NCBI RefSeq assembly: GCF_019703515.2
Contig: NC_059346.1
Span: 55,688,001 to 55,752,000, forward strand
DNA: 64,000 nt
Direction: 5' to 3'
Source: Myxocyprinus asiaticus
Taxonomy: Eukaryota; Chordata; Actinopteri; Cypriniformes; Catostomidae
Shown here: positions 27,301 through 41,300 of the stretch, piece by piece
Position numbering within the stretch: the stretch's first letter is position 1
Layout: each line of letters begins with the position of its first letter
Made by a program: the position numbers and the translations under genes
Notes under the pieces: model-generated
Database searches by the model: none
What the model was told of the DNA's origin: nothing
What the model saw: only the letters and a program-made list of their open reading frames with translations

Positions 27301-30300
27301 TTTATTTGGGCTGCCTTCAGGTGTAGGGGTGTAACAATCCATCTATCTGGATCGATGCATCGATTAAATAACCAACTATGCAATGTCATTGATGCAATGC
27401 ATAAACATCAATGTATATATTTTTTAAGATGCACATTTATTATGACACTCTTATGCCAGCCACGTCTGTACGTGACGATGCAGCAACCTTATGATATTCA
27501 TCTCGCTTTATAAACACTAAATATGGTCCTCATGTGGGACATGGTTCTCCATGCGCGCCCATCAACAGGGCTGCAAGCTGCAGTTACAGGAGAGCACAGC
27601 GGCTTACATGCGCGATTAAATCAGGCTTCCCTCAATATCATGGTGCATTTGAATTCCATATGTGAATTTTCTATTTTAAAGAGCTATGGAGCAATTCAAC
27701 CAATTAAAACAGCTAAAGAGCTGCAATATTCTGAACAGCGCTCATGAGGGAAAGAGAAAACACCAGCATCAGTTATAAGACTTTTCCCATCTTCACATCA
27801 ACCCCCTAACTAACATTTATCACAGTAAACTGTAACTGAATTTTTCAATACAACTGTGGAAGTTGTACACAAGAAAAAACACGGATAGCACATACTCTCC
27901 TGTCATGGGTAACTATTTTGGATTGAAAGACTTGCTTGACTGTTGTAGAGAAGACATATAGTCACTGTAGTGTTAAATTGAATCGAATGGATGCGTATCG
28001 TGGCAGACTCTGAGGTATTGGCAAACATCGGATTGCTGGCTAAGAGAATCGATAAAAGATTGTATCATGATGAAACTGGTGATTTACCAGAAAGGGGTGT
28101 TTCTCTTACTGACATCTGTGCTACAACCACCTGGTCCTCTCCTTGTACCTTCACAAGATTTAACAATGTCAATATTGCCACATCCCATGATGTGAGCTCG
28201 GCTGTTCTCCGCGATAACCCCTGTTTTTCAGGAGAGTCCATTCCTTGTGACTTTGTTGGTATTGGTCATCCACTACTGTAGCACTGTCTGTGGCAGCCAG
28301 AATTCGACAAGAGAGAAGTGTGATCGATTCAAGGAATGCAAAAAACATTTACATCAACGGAAGGTCGCTTTTGCACTGATTTTCGGCCAAATTGAGAATG
28401 CATGCTAAGGATGGCCGTAAAACATTCACATGCCCACAGCAAGTGGATGTCCTTCATAAAGTCAGTGGATTGAGTAAGTCATCTTGTTGTACTCATGTTG
28501 TAGCCGAGTGGACTGGCTCACTGAACATTCGCTTGACTGTTTGAAGAATCTGCGTGCTCTTTTTGTGCTGGTTCCGCCTAGCGGCTGGAGTTTATTTTGT
28601 AGAGTAACACACCTTTAGGACAGTTTTATGGATGAATCAACATGCCCTTTGTGCTCAATCTGCCTACTGGCTGGAGTTTGTTTTGTGGAGTATTTCTTGC
28701 AAAGTCATTGGAGTAAGTCATTTGCTTGCACTCATTTTGCAGCCGAGTGGACCGGCTCACTGAACGTTCGCTTGACTGTTTGAGGAATCTGTGCACTTTT
28801 TTGTGCTGGTTCCGCCTATCAGCTGGAGTTTATTTTGTAGAGTACCATACCTTCAGGACAGTTTTATGGATGAATCTACATGATCTTTTTGTTTATTCTG
28901 ACTATTGGCTGGAGTTTGTTTTATAGATTATCTTTTGCTGTGTAATTTTGTCTCACAAAATTTTGTATAGAAACACCGGACTTGAGCAATCCGACGGCAA
29001 GGTTGTCGCTGGGATTCTCGTAGGTGTGCATGGACTGTTTGAGTTTGGAGGGACGGATGCCAGTTGGCGCTTTTGTACACAGGGTTAATGCACACGTGTT
29101 TCTTTTTTCTGCTTGTTTTGTTCTGGGAGATGTTCGGGTTTTGATGGTTGCACTGAATGGTACAAACAAATTGATTAATTTCAGATTATTTTACTCTGGA
29201 TAGGGGCACCCAGCATGGTTGCCCTCTTTCCCCATTGTTGTTCTGTCTTGCCCAGGAAACATTGGCAGCCACGATTAGAAAGGAGGATGATTTTCCTAGG
29301 GTTGTGGCAGGAGGTGTGGTGCATAAGCTTTTGCTTTACGCAGAAGATATTTTATTATTCGTCTCTGACCCTACTAGATCTATGCCTTGCCTCCACATAA
29401 TTATTAATTCCTTTTCTAATTTCTCAGGATATCCAAAGCTTTGGCTCTGACAGCGTATTGTCCTGTAACAGCTTTTCAGCCGGGCACCTTCCAGTGGCCC
29501 AAGCAGGGCATTAAGTATTCGGGCATTTTATTTCCATCAAGTTTGAGTGATTTAATTAGAGTTAATTTTGACCCTTTAATAAAAAGTTTTTCGAGTGATG
29601 TGGACAGGTGGGCATCTTTACATTTGTCTATGATTGGGAAGGTTAATGTTATAAAAATGAATTGTATTTCAAAATTCAACTACCTGATACAATCTCTCCC
29701 CACTGAAGTACCTCTCACTTATTTTAAACAATTTGATAGTATAGTCAAATCCTTTATTTGGAATGGTAAACTTCCTCGGATGCATTTTAATAAGTTACAC
29801 AGGCCAACTGACAAATGTGGGTTAGGTCTCCCCAAGATTTTATTTTACTATTATGCTTTTGGTCTCAGACATTTGGCACATTGGTCACTCGCACCGGAGA
29901 GGGCCCCTCCCTGGTTTTGCATTGAATAAGAGGCCCTTGCCCCTATTTCACCATTACAAAGTCTTTCTACCAAATTGCCCAGAAAAGTAAAATCTCATCC
30001 CGTCATTTCACACTTGCAATCAGTGTGGTCAAAGGATTCCTGCATGTTCAATTTGGATATTTAACTGAATGTTTCCTCAAGCTTGGTTGAACCCTAAATT
30101 ATGCATTGATAAGTCCCCCTTTTGCTGGACGAAGTGGATTGAGGGGTGTTGCTGCGCTTGGAGAGTATTGAGATCTTTTGTTAATATTATACAGCAATTT
30201 GTGATTCCGAGGTCTCAATTCTTCAGATATTTACAGTTACGCCATTTATTATGTACTGTTTTTGGAAGTAGTATACAGCCCCCTAAAGCGGCAGACACCC

Positions 30301-32322
30301 TTAGTGTTGAGATTGCTGCTTTTTGGAAGGGTCACAAAGCATCGGTGTACTATTCTTTGCTGATTCAGAGTCTTGGTGACTGAGCTTTATGATCTCTCAA
30401 GGGGTTATGGGTAAAGGATTTGAACATGGCACTAGAGGATGGGGAGTGGGAAAGGATTCTAAAAAATTTCACATCTATATCCAGAGACGCTAAGGTACGT
30501 CTTATGCAATTTAACATCGTTTCTATTGGACCCCCTCTAGGTTGTATAGACTTGGTTTAATAGATACACCTACCTGTTGGAGATGCTAGTCGGAAGATGG
30601 GGACATAGCCCATGCCTTTTGTTTCTGTGCGAAGATTCAGAAGTTCTGGTCGGAAGTCCAGAACTTCATCAGTGAAGTGTTGGGCACTGATGTTACTCTC
30701 TGCCCAAGACTGTGTATTTTGGGGGATGGGACAGCCATTGATATAAATGACAAATATATAAAAAAAGTGGGTTCTATCCAGTGTGATGATTGGGAGGCAA
30801 ATAATTCTTAGAGGTTGGAAGGCAGCTGTTTCTCCCTCCCTTCAGGAGTGGTGCACCGAATTGGGCGAGGTGGCGGTTTTCGAGGAAATTATGCATAGAT
30901 GGCTGGGTAACATGGAGGCTTACAGAAAGAAATGGGGCAGATATGTGGCCTTCCTGGAGGGTCTCAACAATGGTTAGGGGAGAGAGACAATGTTGTTTTT
31001 TTGTATGTAGTCATTTAAATTGTATTTTTTTCATTGTTTTTCTATGTGGATAAACACTTTTTTTCTGTGTTTGTTTATATATGTGTCTTTTAAAGAAGAC
31101 TCTTAGGAGATGCTGTACAAAATTCAGAATATAAAGACAAAGAAATTATTTAGAAAATCTTAAATTGATTTTAAATTATTACCTGATAATATTTGCATTA
31201 AGAATATATGACACTGTCCTTGGCAAAACCTAAAAGCACAATATAAGTCACAAGTCACAGGACTCACCATGTTCTAGTTTCAATCTGAGTGTGATAACGC
31301 TACTTTGTGTTTTTTTGTATAGATAATTTTCTTAGACAATGTCAAGAGAATTTTCTAAAAAGCTACTTCAGAGCCTGCCAGACTACCACATTCATTAAAT
31401 TCCTTTAGAATATACACATTAGCTCTTTGTCTTAAGCCTGATTCGCTGAACACTACTCCGTTAATGTTTTCACATACATGCGGTTATGAATGACATACAG
31501 TACGAATCACTATCATGAATAGTTTGCACCCTTGGAAATTAATGTCGGTTGGTACAACATTTTAATCATAAAACAGTGGTCAAATACTGCATGTTTAGAT
31601 AGATACTTACATCTCACATGACACTAACACTCTTAACTTGAACTGCATATGAAATCTCATATTACATTGACGAGCGGTGTTAGACTACTGAGTGCGGTAA
31701 AAATGAAACTTTTTTAAACCATTATGTTATTCCTGCAACAACTTATTGAATTAGACAGCAGTGCATAATGGACTGCAGCAGAACATCAACAAGGAAATCA
31801 ATTATTGGGGGGACATGTCCCCCTCAAAGTATATTGTGTTACGGCCCAGGTATCAATTACACTCACCTAAACTGTCCTCTCTCTTATGTACTGCTGGGAA
31901 ATCATTAACGTGAATATGTTCCTTTGGACAGTTTATGTAAATTAAGCAGTTAAAATAAACGATTCACTTATATTGAACATTGGGAAATCTGATTCATTTT
32001 AGTCATTTTAGCTTCCCCAACCCTTGTTTCTGTGAGTTACCATTAGTTATGAACTAACAACGAACAATATATTTGTAAAGCATTTATTAAGATTTGTTCA
32101 TATTAATTTATTAATATACTACTATTAATTATTTTAATTAGTTCATAATATATTAATTAACATTAAGGTGTATAATTTTAAATGTTAAAAATGTGTTAGT
32201 AAATGTTGATATTAACATTATTTAACATTAGTTCATGTTAACTACTGCGTTCATTTATGTTATCATGAACAACCATATTGTATGTGTTACCCATTCTCCA
32301 AAACACACACACACACACACAC

Positions 32323-32398
<76 letters not shown>

Positions 32399-35300
32399 TA
32401 TATATATAATTATATTATGTGTTTGTTAATATGAATGTATTTTCAGTGAATTGTTCTGATACCTTGGAAAGCAGGCTTCAGTGTGTCAGCCACAGATAAG
32501 TGAGGACTTATCTCAACACATTGACCATTGAGATAATTAAACCCCTCACATTTATGCATTAAACGAGGACCGCATGCCTGAAAGAGAGATAGAGAAGGTA
32601 AAGAAAACATTTAAAATATACTTAATTACTATTATTATAATTTTTTTTTAAGTTACTGTTACATTAGGGCTTCCTCTTTAATGTTAAAAAGTGTAAATTC
32701 TATTATAAACTTAAAAAAAGCATTTTGCAAAAGTCCTAGAAACCAGAGGCAATTCTTGTTCTACTGAATTCCACAAATCCGACATTGACATTTAGATATT
32801 GTGATTTTGACCTCTGAAAGGAATTAGTTTAAGGAAACACAGTAGTTTGGTTAACAAAAAAAAAAAAAAACACAAGAAAATTGCAAGAATGTAATCCTGG
32901 AATTTTACAGGGGTACTATTATGAAAAAAAAAAAAAAAAAAAAAAAAAGAATCTCCATTTTCATTTCATGTAAAATCGACTGCATGGCCCTCTTCAGGAT
33001 TAAAATTTTTAACATGATTCATCTTTGACATAGGCACATTCCGCTGTGTTAATTATAAGGGTCTTAGAATTATGTAAGCATATGTAGTTATGTAAAACTT
33101 ATTTATATTTTTGGTGCAAGGAACCTTGTCTAACATTATAAGAAGGCCTCAGGAAAAAAATTTATGACAAAAAATTATTACATGACCCCTTTAAAGTAAT
33201 ACTTTTTAGAGTTAAACTTTGAAGAATTTACATCTTTTTAGTTAACAGCATTGCACACTGTTTTTGCCTGGCAGATTTGCTTGAAGTTTTCTAGTTGTTA
33301 CAATAACCAGTAATTCCTCACTGCAGTCCAAATTCAGTTCTATAGTGCTTGGATTGCAACATCTCTGACCTCAGCCATGTCCGAGGGCAAAATGAAGTGC
33401 AATATGAAGTCCAATATAAAATGCAGCCAAAGGTAATGTCTTTTCTGAGTCCTCAATCTTATCACAAGTGTGTGTGCATATGTGTCTTTGTTTGTGTGTG
33501 AGTGTGACACAACATGCTTTCTCTGAAAAGTTCCTTAATTTTACCAAAGAGAGGAACAGAAACAGTTCAAAAATAGTTGTGTAGAACTTTACAGCATCAG
33601 GTCACCTAAAGAGAGAAAGTACATTCCTTCACACTAGTGAAAACAGAATCACAGGATCTCTGTCATACTGGAAGCACACTACAGAAATTTCCCTGTCAAC
33701 ATCTGACCTCAAAAAACCATCAGCGTTTACCAAAAAAAGTTTACCAAGCCCTGTCCCAAATGGAGCACTTGATGTGGACTTGCAGTCTCGTGGCATCTGC
33801 TTGCGCATGTTTTGATGTCATTTATATGTGCCCTCGATGAGCCATTTTACAAACCTTTACCTTTGAAGATTTCACAGCATACTACGTACTATTGACAGTC
33901 TATGAAGCATCGCATTATTTCAGAAGCTCAGGTTTAACAAGAACAGTTTTCTTATATCTTTCATATGTTTGATACATGTTTAAATTAATAAATGTTTATA
34001 CCGTATGTTTTTCTAAATGTTTGAATATTTGATTAAAGTTTGGCTTGTTACAGTTTGACACATGTTTTTGTCATTTTGCACATTATCATTAACTAAAATA
34101 TGTTATTTTCATTGACTAGAATAATATGCCATTTTAAATAATGATTAAATAATGAGTAAATAATGATTAAAACATGATGAAATATTGACTAAATTTAAAG
34201 GATATTATTGTCAAAAGAGTACAACTATGACTAAAATATACAACTGTGTAAAAATGAACACTGATTACTTACAATTGCTTGATGGGCATCACAGGCGAGG
34301 GACAAGCCGAAAGCAATGCCTGGATCAACTATAAGGGAAAAAAATCGTAAGATTACAATTGATGATAACCATGACAAAAATCTTGCCTCGATGCTCACAT
34401 ACCTTAACTTTGAGAACTCAAAACTTCATCCCCATCCCAAAAAATTAGCAATAATGGAAACTAAGCTGTAAAAATGGCTCATTCCAAATTTCTGTAAATT
34501 TCTGACATCAGACAAGATTAATATACACTCAATGACCATGTTATTAGGAACCCCTGTACACCTACTTATTCATGCGATTATATAATCAGTCAATCGTGTA
34601 GCAGCAGTGCAATGCAAAAAAATCATGCAGATACAGGTCAGGAGCTTCACGATAAGTCCACATTAATCCATATACATTTGAAAATGGTGTTTTTGCTTTC
34701 GAAATGATCTCCGTACACACTGCTGTTTTCAAGCGTTTTCCGAAAGTGGATCATCCACACTAAAACATATGAAAACGCTTAAATCCCCTAACTACACATG
34801 TGAAAAATCGCCGTTCCATGTACGGGCTGAAACACAATTGTTCTTGCGTTTTGTTGCCGGACAGCAATTCTGAGTAAACTTTGCGCCGCCTATGAAGGAA
34901 TGCATTGTGAAGGTAGTACAAAGTAACACTTATCAGGGGGCCTGGGTAGCTCAGCGAGTAAAGACGCTGACTACCACCCCTGGAGTCGTGAGTTCGAATC
35001 CAGGGTGTTGAGTAACTCCAGCCAGGTCTCCTAAGCAGCCAAATTGGCCCGGATGCTAGGGAGGGTAGAGTCACATGGAGTAACCTCCTTGTGGTCGCTA
35101 TAATGTGTGGTTCTTGCTCTCTGTGGGGCACGTGGTGAGTTGTGCGTAGATGCTGCAGAGAACAGCGTGAAGCCTCCACATGCGCTATGTCTCCGCGGTA
35201 ACGCGCTCAACAAGCCACGTAATAAGATGCGCGGATTGACTGTCTCAGATGTGGAGGCAACTGAGATTCGTCCTCCACCACCCGGATTGAGGCAAGTCAC

Positions 35301-38300
35301 TGTTTTAAGTTGAACGGATCACATGACTGCGTCACATGACAACGAATACGTCATCATTTTGAGATATCGTCGTCCCCGTCCACACTACAATGCAAAGATG
35401 GCATTTTCAAATGTATACACTTCAGAGAGCGTTTTTGAAAAGCTCAGTTTTTGCTGACAAAATGCCATCTCAGTGTGGATGGAAGGCCAAAACGTAGAGA
35501 AAAAGATGCATTTTTAAACGAAAACTAGTGTGGATGGGCCTCAGTTAATGTTCACATCAACCAAAAATGTGATCTCTGTAATTTGAACCGTGGCATGATT
35601 ATTGGTGCCAGACGGACTGGTTTGAGTAACTGTAACTGCTGATCTCCTGGGATTTTCACACACAACAGCCTCTTGAGTTTACTCAGAATGGTGCCAAATA
35701 ACAAAAAAACATCCAGTGAGCAGCAGTTCTGTGGATGGAAACGCCTTGTTGATGAGAGAGACCAACGGAGAATGGCCAGACTGGTTCGAGCTGACAGAAA
35801 GTCTACTGTAACTCAGATAACCGCTCTGTACAATTGTAGAGAGCAGAATAGCATCTCAGAATGCACAACACGTCGAACCTTGAGGCGGATGGGCTACAAC
35901 AGCAGAAGTCCACATCTGGAACTTTATTAGGACCATAGTGTATCGTGGCCTCTATATCATGATGCTTATTGTGACGTTGTTGGTGATACCCAGCCCAGGT
36001 TTTGGATGAGAACAAACCAAACTGTAACTCATTTTCACTGTATATTTTGCCATTGCAATCTCTAGGCGCGATCATGATTTCAAGCTTGATTTCACTTTCT
36101 AGTGCTTGACGCATGCACAGAGCCCTAGGTGGCGCTATAGGAAGTGTAATTGAGCTTGAAATCCTGATTGCCAAGGAGACTGCTAATGTCAAGGTTTATA
36201 GATGAAGGAGTTATATTTTGGTCTATTCTCACCCAAAACCAATTGGATCAGTTCAGAAGACATTGGTAAAACCACTTTAGTCTTATGAATTACTCTTATG
36301 CTGCATTTATGTGCTTTTTGGAGCTTCAGAGGTCTGGCCACCATTCACTTACATTGAACTGGCCTACTTAACAGCGATATTCTTCTGAAAATCTTTTTTT
36401 GTTTGTGTTCTGCAGAAAAAAAATGAAAGTCATACACATCTTGGATCGAATGAGGGTGATATTTTAAAATGAATTATCCCCTTTAATGGTGCATTCAAGT
36501 CACATCAGAATGATCATATTTATGGGATGAGTGTAAATGAACACCATAAAGTCCATAAAATCAGAACATTGATGGAGGGAGTTAAGTCATATTAGTGACC
36601 AGAACAGAGATTTGTGGGGGTGGGCTCTTTTCATTTGGGCCAATAAGCAATCACCCAGAACACCCTGGCAACTGCATAGCAATGTGCTGAAACACAGTTA
36701 AAACAACTTAACAACAGCATAGCAACAATTTGACAACCACCTAGAACGCCCTGTCAACTGCATAGCAATGTGCAAAAAACACAGAAAACAACTTAGCAAC
36801 AGCATAGCAACAACCTGGCAACTACCTAGAAAACCCAGTCAACTGCAGAGTAATGTGAAAAAACACAGAAAACAACTTAGCAACAGCATAGCAACAACCT
36901 GGCAACTACCTAGAAAACCCTGTCAGCTGCAGAGTAATGTGCAAAAAACACAGAAAACAACTTAGCAACAGCATAACAACAACCTGACAACCACCTAGAA
37001 CACCCTGTCAACTGCAGAGCAATGTGAAAAAAATAAAAATAAAAACACAGAAAACAACGTAGTTAAAACAACTTAACAACAGCATAGCAACAACCTAACA
37101 ACCACCCAGAACACTCTGGCAACACAGAAAAAAAAGAACACAGAAAACAACTTGGCAATAGCATAGTAACAACTTGACAACCACACACTGTAGCAATGCA
37201 CCAAAACACACAGCAGTGATCACCCTGACAACTGCATAGCATGCCCTAGCAACCATCCAGAAAACCCTAGTTACCACATACTGTAGCATAAATGTGCTAC
37301 AAAGCAAATATAACACTTTAGCAACCACCAGAAAACTAGTTTTGCTTAGACAAAGACCATTCACATCTTCATAAAATATAAAAATATATATTGTTGGACA
37401 TTTTCATGAGCGCTGGTAATTATTCATACACATCATACCGTGTTTAAATGTAAAATGTAAATGCATGTGATTGACTTTTATACAATAGGGGTCAAATCTT
37501 TCAAGCTGCCACTACCACAGGCAGCTCTCACTCGGCTATCACTGGACCACTGTCACACAAGGCTGAATTCGGCTACTTAAACTCTCACCAGTTATATCAA
37601 TCTAAAATGTTTTTGAATGTGAAAAAATAAGCAGGAAGAGCAATCAAAATTCATTTAAAAATGCTCCAGCGCACGATTTACTGGAATATTATATTCATTA
37701 TATAGAATGAAACTTGCATCATGTAGAATGTAACTTTTTATTTTGTTTTTAACGCAGAATACACTGTTCTCTAAGCTTTGCGTCAATTCAAATCTCCAAA
37801 CACAAAAAGACCAAAAATATAGAGGATACTGTATGTGATGTATTTATCATATTTCTATTATATTTGGGTGTGTGTGTGTGTGTGTGTGTGTGTTCATCGG
37901 GAGAGAGCTGCCTGTGACGTTTACTGATCGCGTGTGAGAGCAGCCTGTGATGTTTAAGCTGTTCACACTGCCAGCAACACGCAGCGACAAAACAACCTCA
38001 TCTCATTCATTTTCAATGAGAGCTAGCGACTTCCGGCGACACGAGCGAAGGCAACCATTGGCGACTGGATGTGGGCCTGTCCAGCGACGTGACAAAGTTG
38101 AGAAATATTTAACTTTACGCAAATGAAGAGCGACTTTCGGGAGCGACAGCCAATACGAGAGAAAACGGTAGAGCTCACGTGATCCTTCTCTCTCTCAGCT
38201 CCTGCAGTGACACGAAGATGGAGGAAAGGCTAATCCTTGCTATTAGCAATTTACCAGTGTTATATGATATGTCTCTGCCCACATACAGGGACATATTTAA

Positions 38301-41300
38301 GAAAAATGATGCGTGGAAAGGTGTATCTGAGATCGCGGGGATTCCAAGTAGGTTTAAATCATCAAATAGCTTGTAAAATTAACTATTACATAATTTGTTT
38401 TGAAAATGTGTTACATGTATGACAGCAAACGAAACCATATAAATGATCAGATATAGTGAATAAACGTACAATATTAATAACCTTACTAATATTTTAATAA
38501 TAATATGAATTGTATTAACTAATGACCTAACCGCCAGCCACTGGCTACATGCAGCGACAAAGTCACTGGCAGTGTGAACGCAGCTTAACGGATCGCATGT
38601 GAGAGCTGCCTGTGCCGTTAACGGATCGTGTGTGAGAGCTGCCCTTGAACATTTTAAGAGCTGCCTGTGGCCCTAACGGATCGCGTGTGAGAGCTGCCTG
38701 TGGCGCTAACGGATCACGTGTGAGAGCTGCCTGTGAACATTTTAAGAGCTGCCTGTGGCCCTAACGGATTGCGTGGGAGAGCTGCCTGTGAACATTTTAA
38801 GAGCTGCCTGTGGCCCTAACGGATTGCGTGTAAGAGCTGCCTGTGGCCCTAACAGATCGCGTGTGAGAGCTGTCTGTGCTGCCTGTGGTGTTAACAGATC
38901 GTGTGTGTGAGCTGCCTGTGGCGCTAACGGATCGCGTGTGAGAGTTGCCTGTGGCGCTAACGGATCGCGTGTGAGAGCTGCCTGTGAACATTTTAAGAGC
39001 TGCCTGTGGCCCTAACGGATTGCGTGGGAGAGCTGCCTGTGAACATTTTAAGAGCTGCCTGTGGCCCTAACGGATCGCGTGTGAGAGCTGCCTGTGAACA
39101 TTTTAAGAGCTGCCTGTGGCCCTAATGGATCGCGTGTGAGAGCTGTCTGTGCTGCCTGTGGTGTTAACAGATCACGTGTGAGAGCTGCCTGTGAGCATTT
39201 TAAGAGCTGCCTGTGGACCTAATGGATTGTGTGTGAGAGCTGCCTGAGCTGCCTGTGCTGCCTGTGGCGTTAACGGATCGCGTGTGAGAGCTGCCTGTGG
39301 CGCTAACGGATCGCGTGTGAGAGCTGCCTGTGACGCTAACGGATCGCGTGTGAGAGCTGCCTGTGGCCCTAACGGATCGCGTGTGAGAGCTGCCTGTGAC
39401 GCTAACGGATCGCGTGTGAGAGCTGCCTGTGGCGCTAACGGATCGCGTGTAAGAGCTGCCTGTGACGCTAACGGATCGCGTGTGTGAGCTGCCTGTGGCG
39501 CTAACGGATCGCGTGTGAGAGCTGCCTGTGACGCTAACGGATCGCGTGTGTGAGCTGCCTGTGGCACTAACGGATCGCGTGTGTGAGCTGCCTGTGGCGC
39601 TAACGGATAGCGTGTGAGAGCTGCCTGTGACGTTAACGGATCGCGTGTGTGAGCTTCCTGTGATGTTAACGGATCGCGTGTGTGAGCTGCCTGTGAAGCT
39701 AACGGATCGCGTGTGTGAGCTGCCTGTGGCGCTAACGGATCGCGTGTGTGAGCTGCCTGTGGCGCTTACGGATCGCGTGTGTGAGCTGCCTGTGAACATT
39801 TTAAGAGCTGCCTGTGGCCCTAACGGATCGCGTGTGAGAGCTGTCTGTGACGCTAACGGATCGCGTGTGAGAGCTGCCTGTGACGCTAACGGATCGCGTG
39901 TGTGAGCTGCCTGTGGCGCTAACGGATCGCGTGTGTGAGCTGCCTGTGACGCTAACGGATCGCGTGTGTGAGCTGCCTGTGGCGATAACGGATCGCGTGT
40001 GAGAGCTGCCTGTGGCGCTAACGGATCGCGTGTGAGAGCTGCCTGTGGCCCTAACGGATCGCGTGTGTGAGCTTCCTGTGATGTTAATGGATCGCGTGTG
40101 TGAGCTGCCTGTGACGCTAACGGATCGCGTGTGTGAGCTGCCTGTGGCGCTTACGGATCGCGTGTGTGAGCTGCCTGTGAACATTTTAAGAGCTGCCTGT
40201 GGCCCTAACGGATCGCGTGTGAGAGCTGTCTGTGACGCTAACGGATCGCATGTGAGAGCTGCCTGTGACGCTAACGGATCACGTGTGTGAGCTGCCTGTG
40301 GCGCTAACGGATCGCCTGTGTGAGCTGCCTGTGGCGCTAATGGATCGCCTGTGTGAGCTGCCTGTGACGCTAACGGATCGGGTGTGTGAGCTGCCTGTGA
40401 CGCTAACGGATCGCGTGTGTGAGCTGCCTGTGGCGCTAACGGATCGCGTGTGTGAGCTGCCTGTGACGCTAACGGATCGCGTGTGTGAGCTGCCTGTGGC
40501 GCTAACGGATCGCGTGTGAGAGCTGCCTGTGGCGCTAACGGATCGCGTGTGAGAGCTGCCTGTGGCCCTAACGGATCGCGTGTGAGAGCTGCCTGTGGCG
40601 CTAACCGATCATGTGTGTGAGCTGCCTGTGAAGCTAACGGATCGCGTGTGAGAGCTGCCTGTGACGTTAACGGATCGCGTGTGTGAGCTGCCTGTGATGC
40701 TAACGGATAGCGTGTGAGAGCTGCCTGTGACGTTAACGGATCGCGTGTGTGAGCTTCCTGTGATGTTAACGGATCGCGTGTGTGAGCTGCCTGTGACGCT
40801 AACGGATCGCGTGTGTGAGCTGCCTGTGGCGCTTACGGATCGCGTGTGTGAGCTGCCTGTGAACATTTTAAGAGCTGCCTGTGGCCCTAACGGATCGCGT
40901 GTGAGAGCTGTCTGTGACGCTAACGGATCGCGTGTGAGAGCTGCCTGTGACGCTAACGGATCGCGTGTGTGAGCTGCCTGTGGCGCTAACGGATCGCGTG
41001 TGTGAGCTGCCTGTGACGCTAACGGATCGCGTGTGTGAGCTGCCTGTGGCGCTAACGGATCGCGTGTGAGAGCTGCCTGTGGCGCTAACGGATCGCGTGT
41101 GAGAGCTGCCTGTGACGCTAACGGATCGCGTGTGTGAGCTGCCTGTGGCGCTAACGGATCGCGTGTGAGAGCTGCCTGTGGCGCTAACGGATCGCGTGTG
41201 TGAGCTGCCTGTGGCCCTAACGGATCGCGTGTGTGAGCTGCCTGTGATGCTAACGGATCGCGTGTGTGAGCTGCCTGTGAACATTTTAAGAGCTGCCTGT

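Larger units (their letters stand above)
24030..28300 (+). mobile_element. DIRS-type tyrosine-recombinase retroelement, degraded and interrupted
   Basis: Three blocks in DIRS order on the plus strand: a gag-like region (about 24750-25560), reverse transcriptase/RNase H (25690-26580) and a tyrosine recombinase (26690-28281). The last is split by a 760-bp insertion. Stops, frameshifts and loss of the RT catalytic box mean it cannot be active. The ends are approximate because the terminal repeats were not resolved. It lies antisense to the integrin in intron 5. Confidence 0.82.
34523..35942. mobile_element. Tc1-like transposon fragment containing a MITE that contains a SINE
   Basis: The left end tatacactcaatgaccatgt plus tattaggaac and the right end gaactttattaggaccatag are imperfect inverted repeats next to TA. 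The right part encodes a transposase helix-turn-helix region. The element is interrupted at 34650-35540. The catalytic half of the transposase is absent. Confidence 0.78.
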
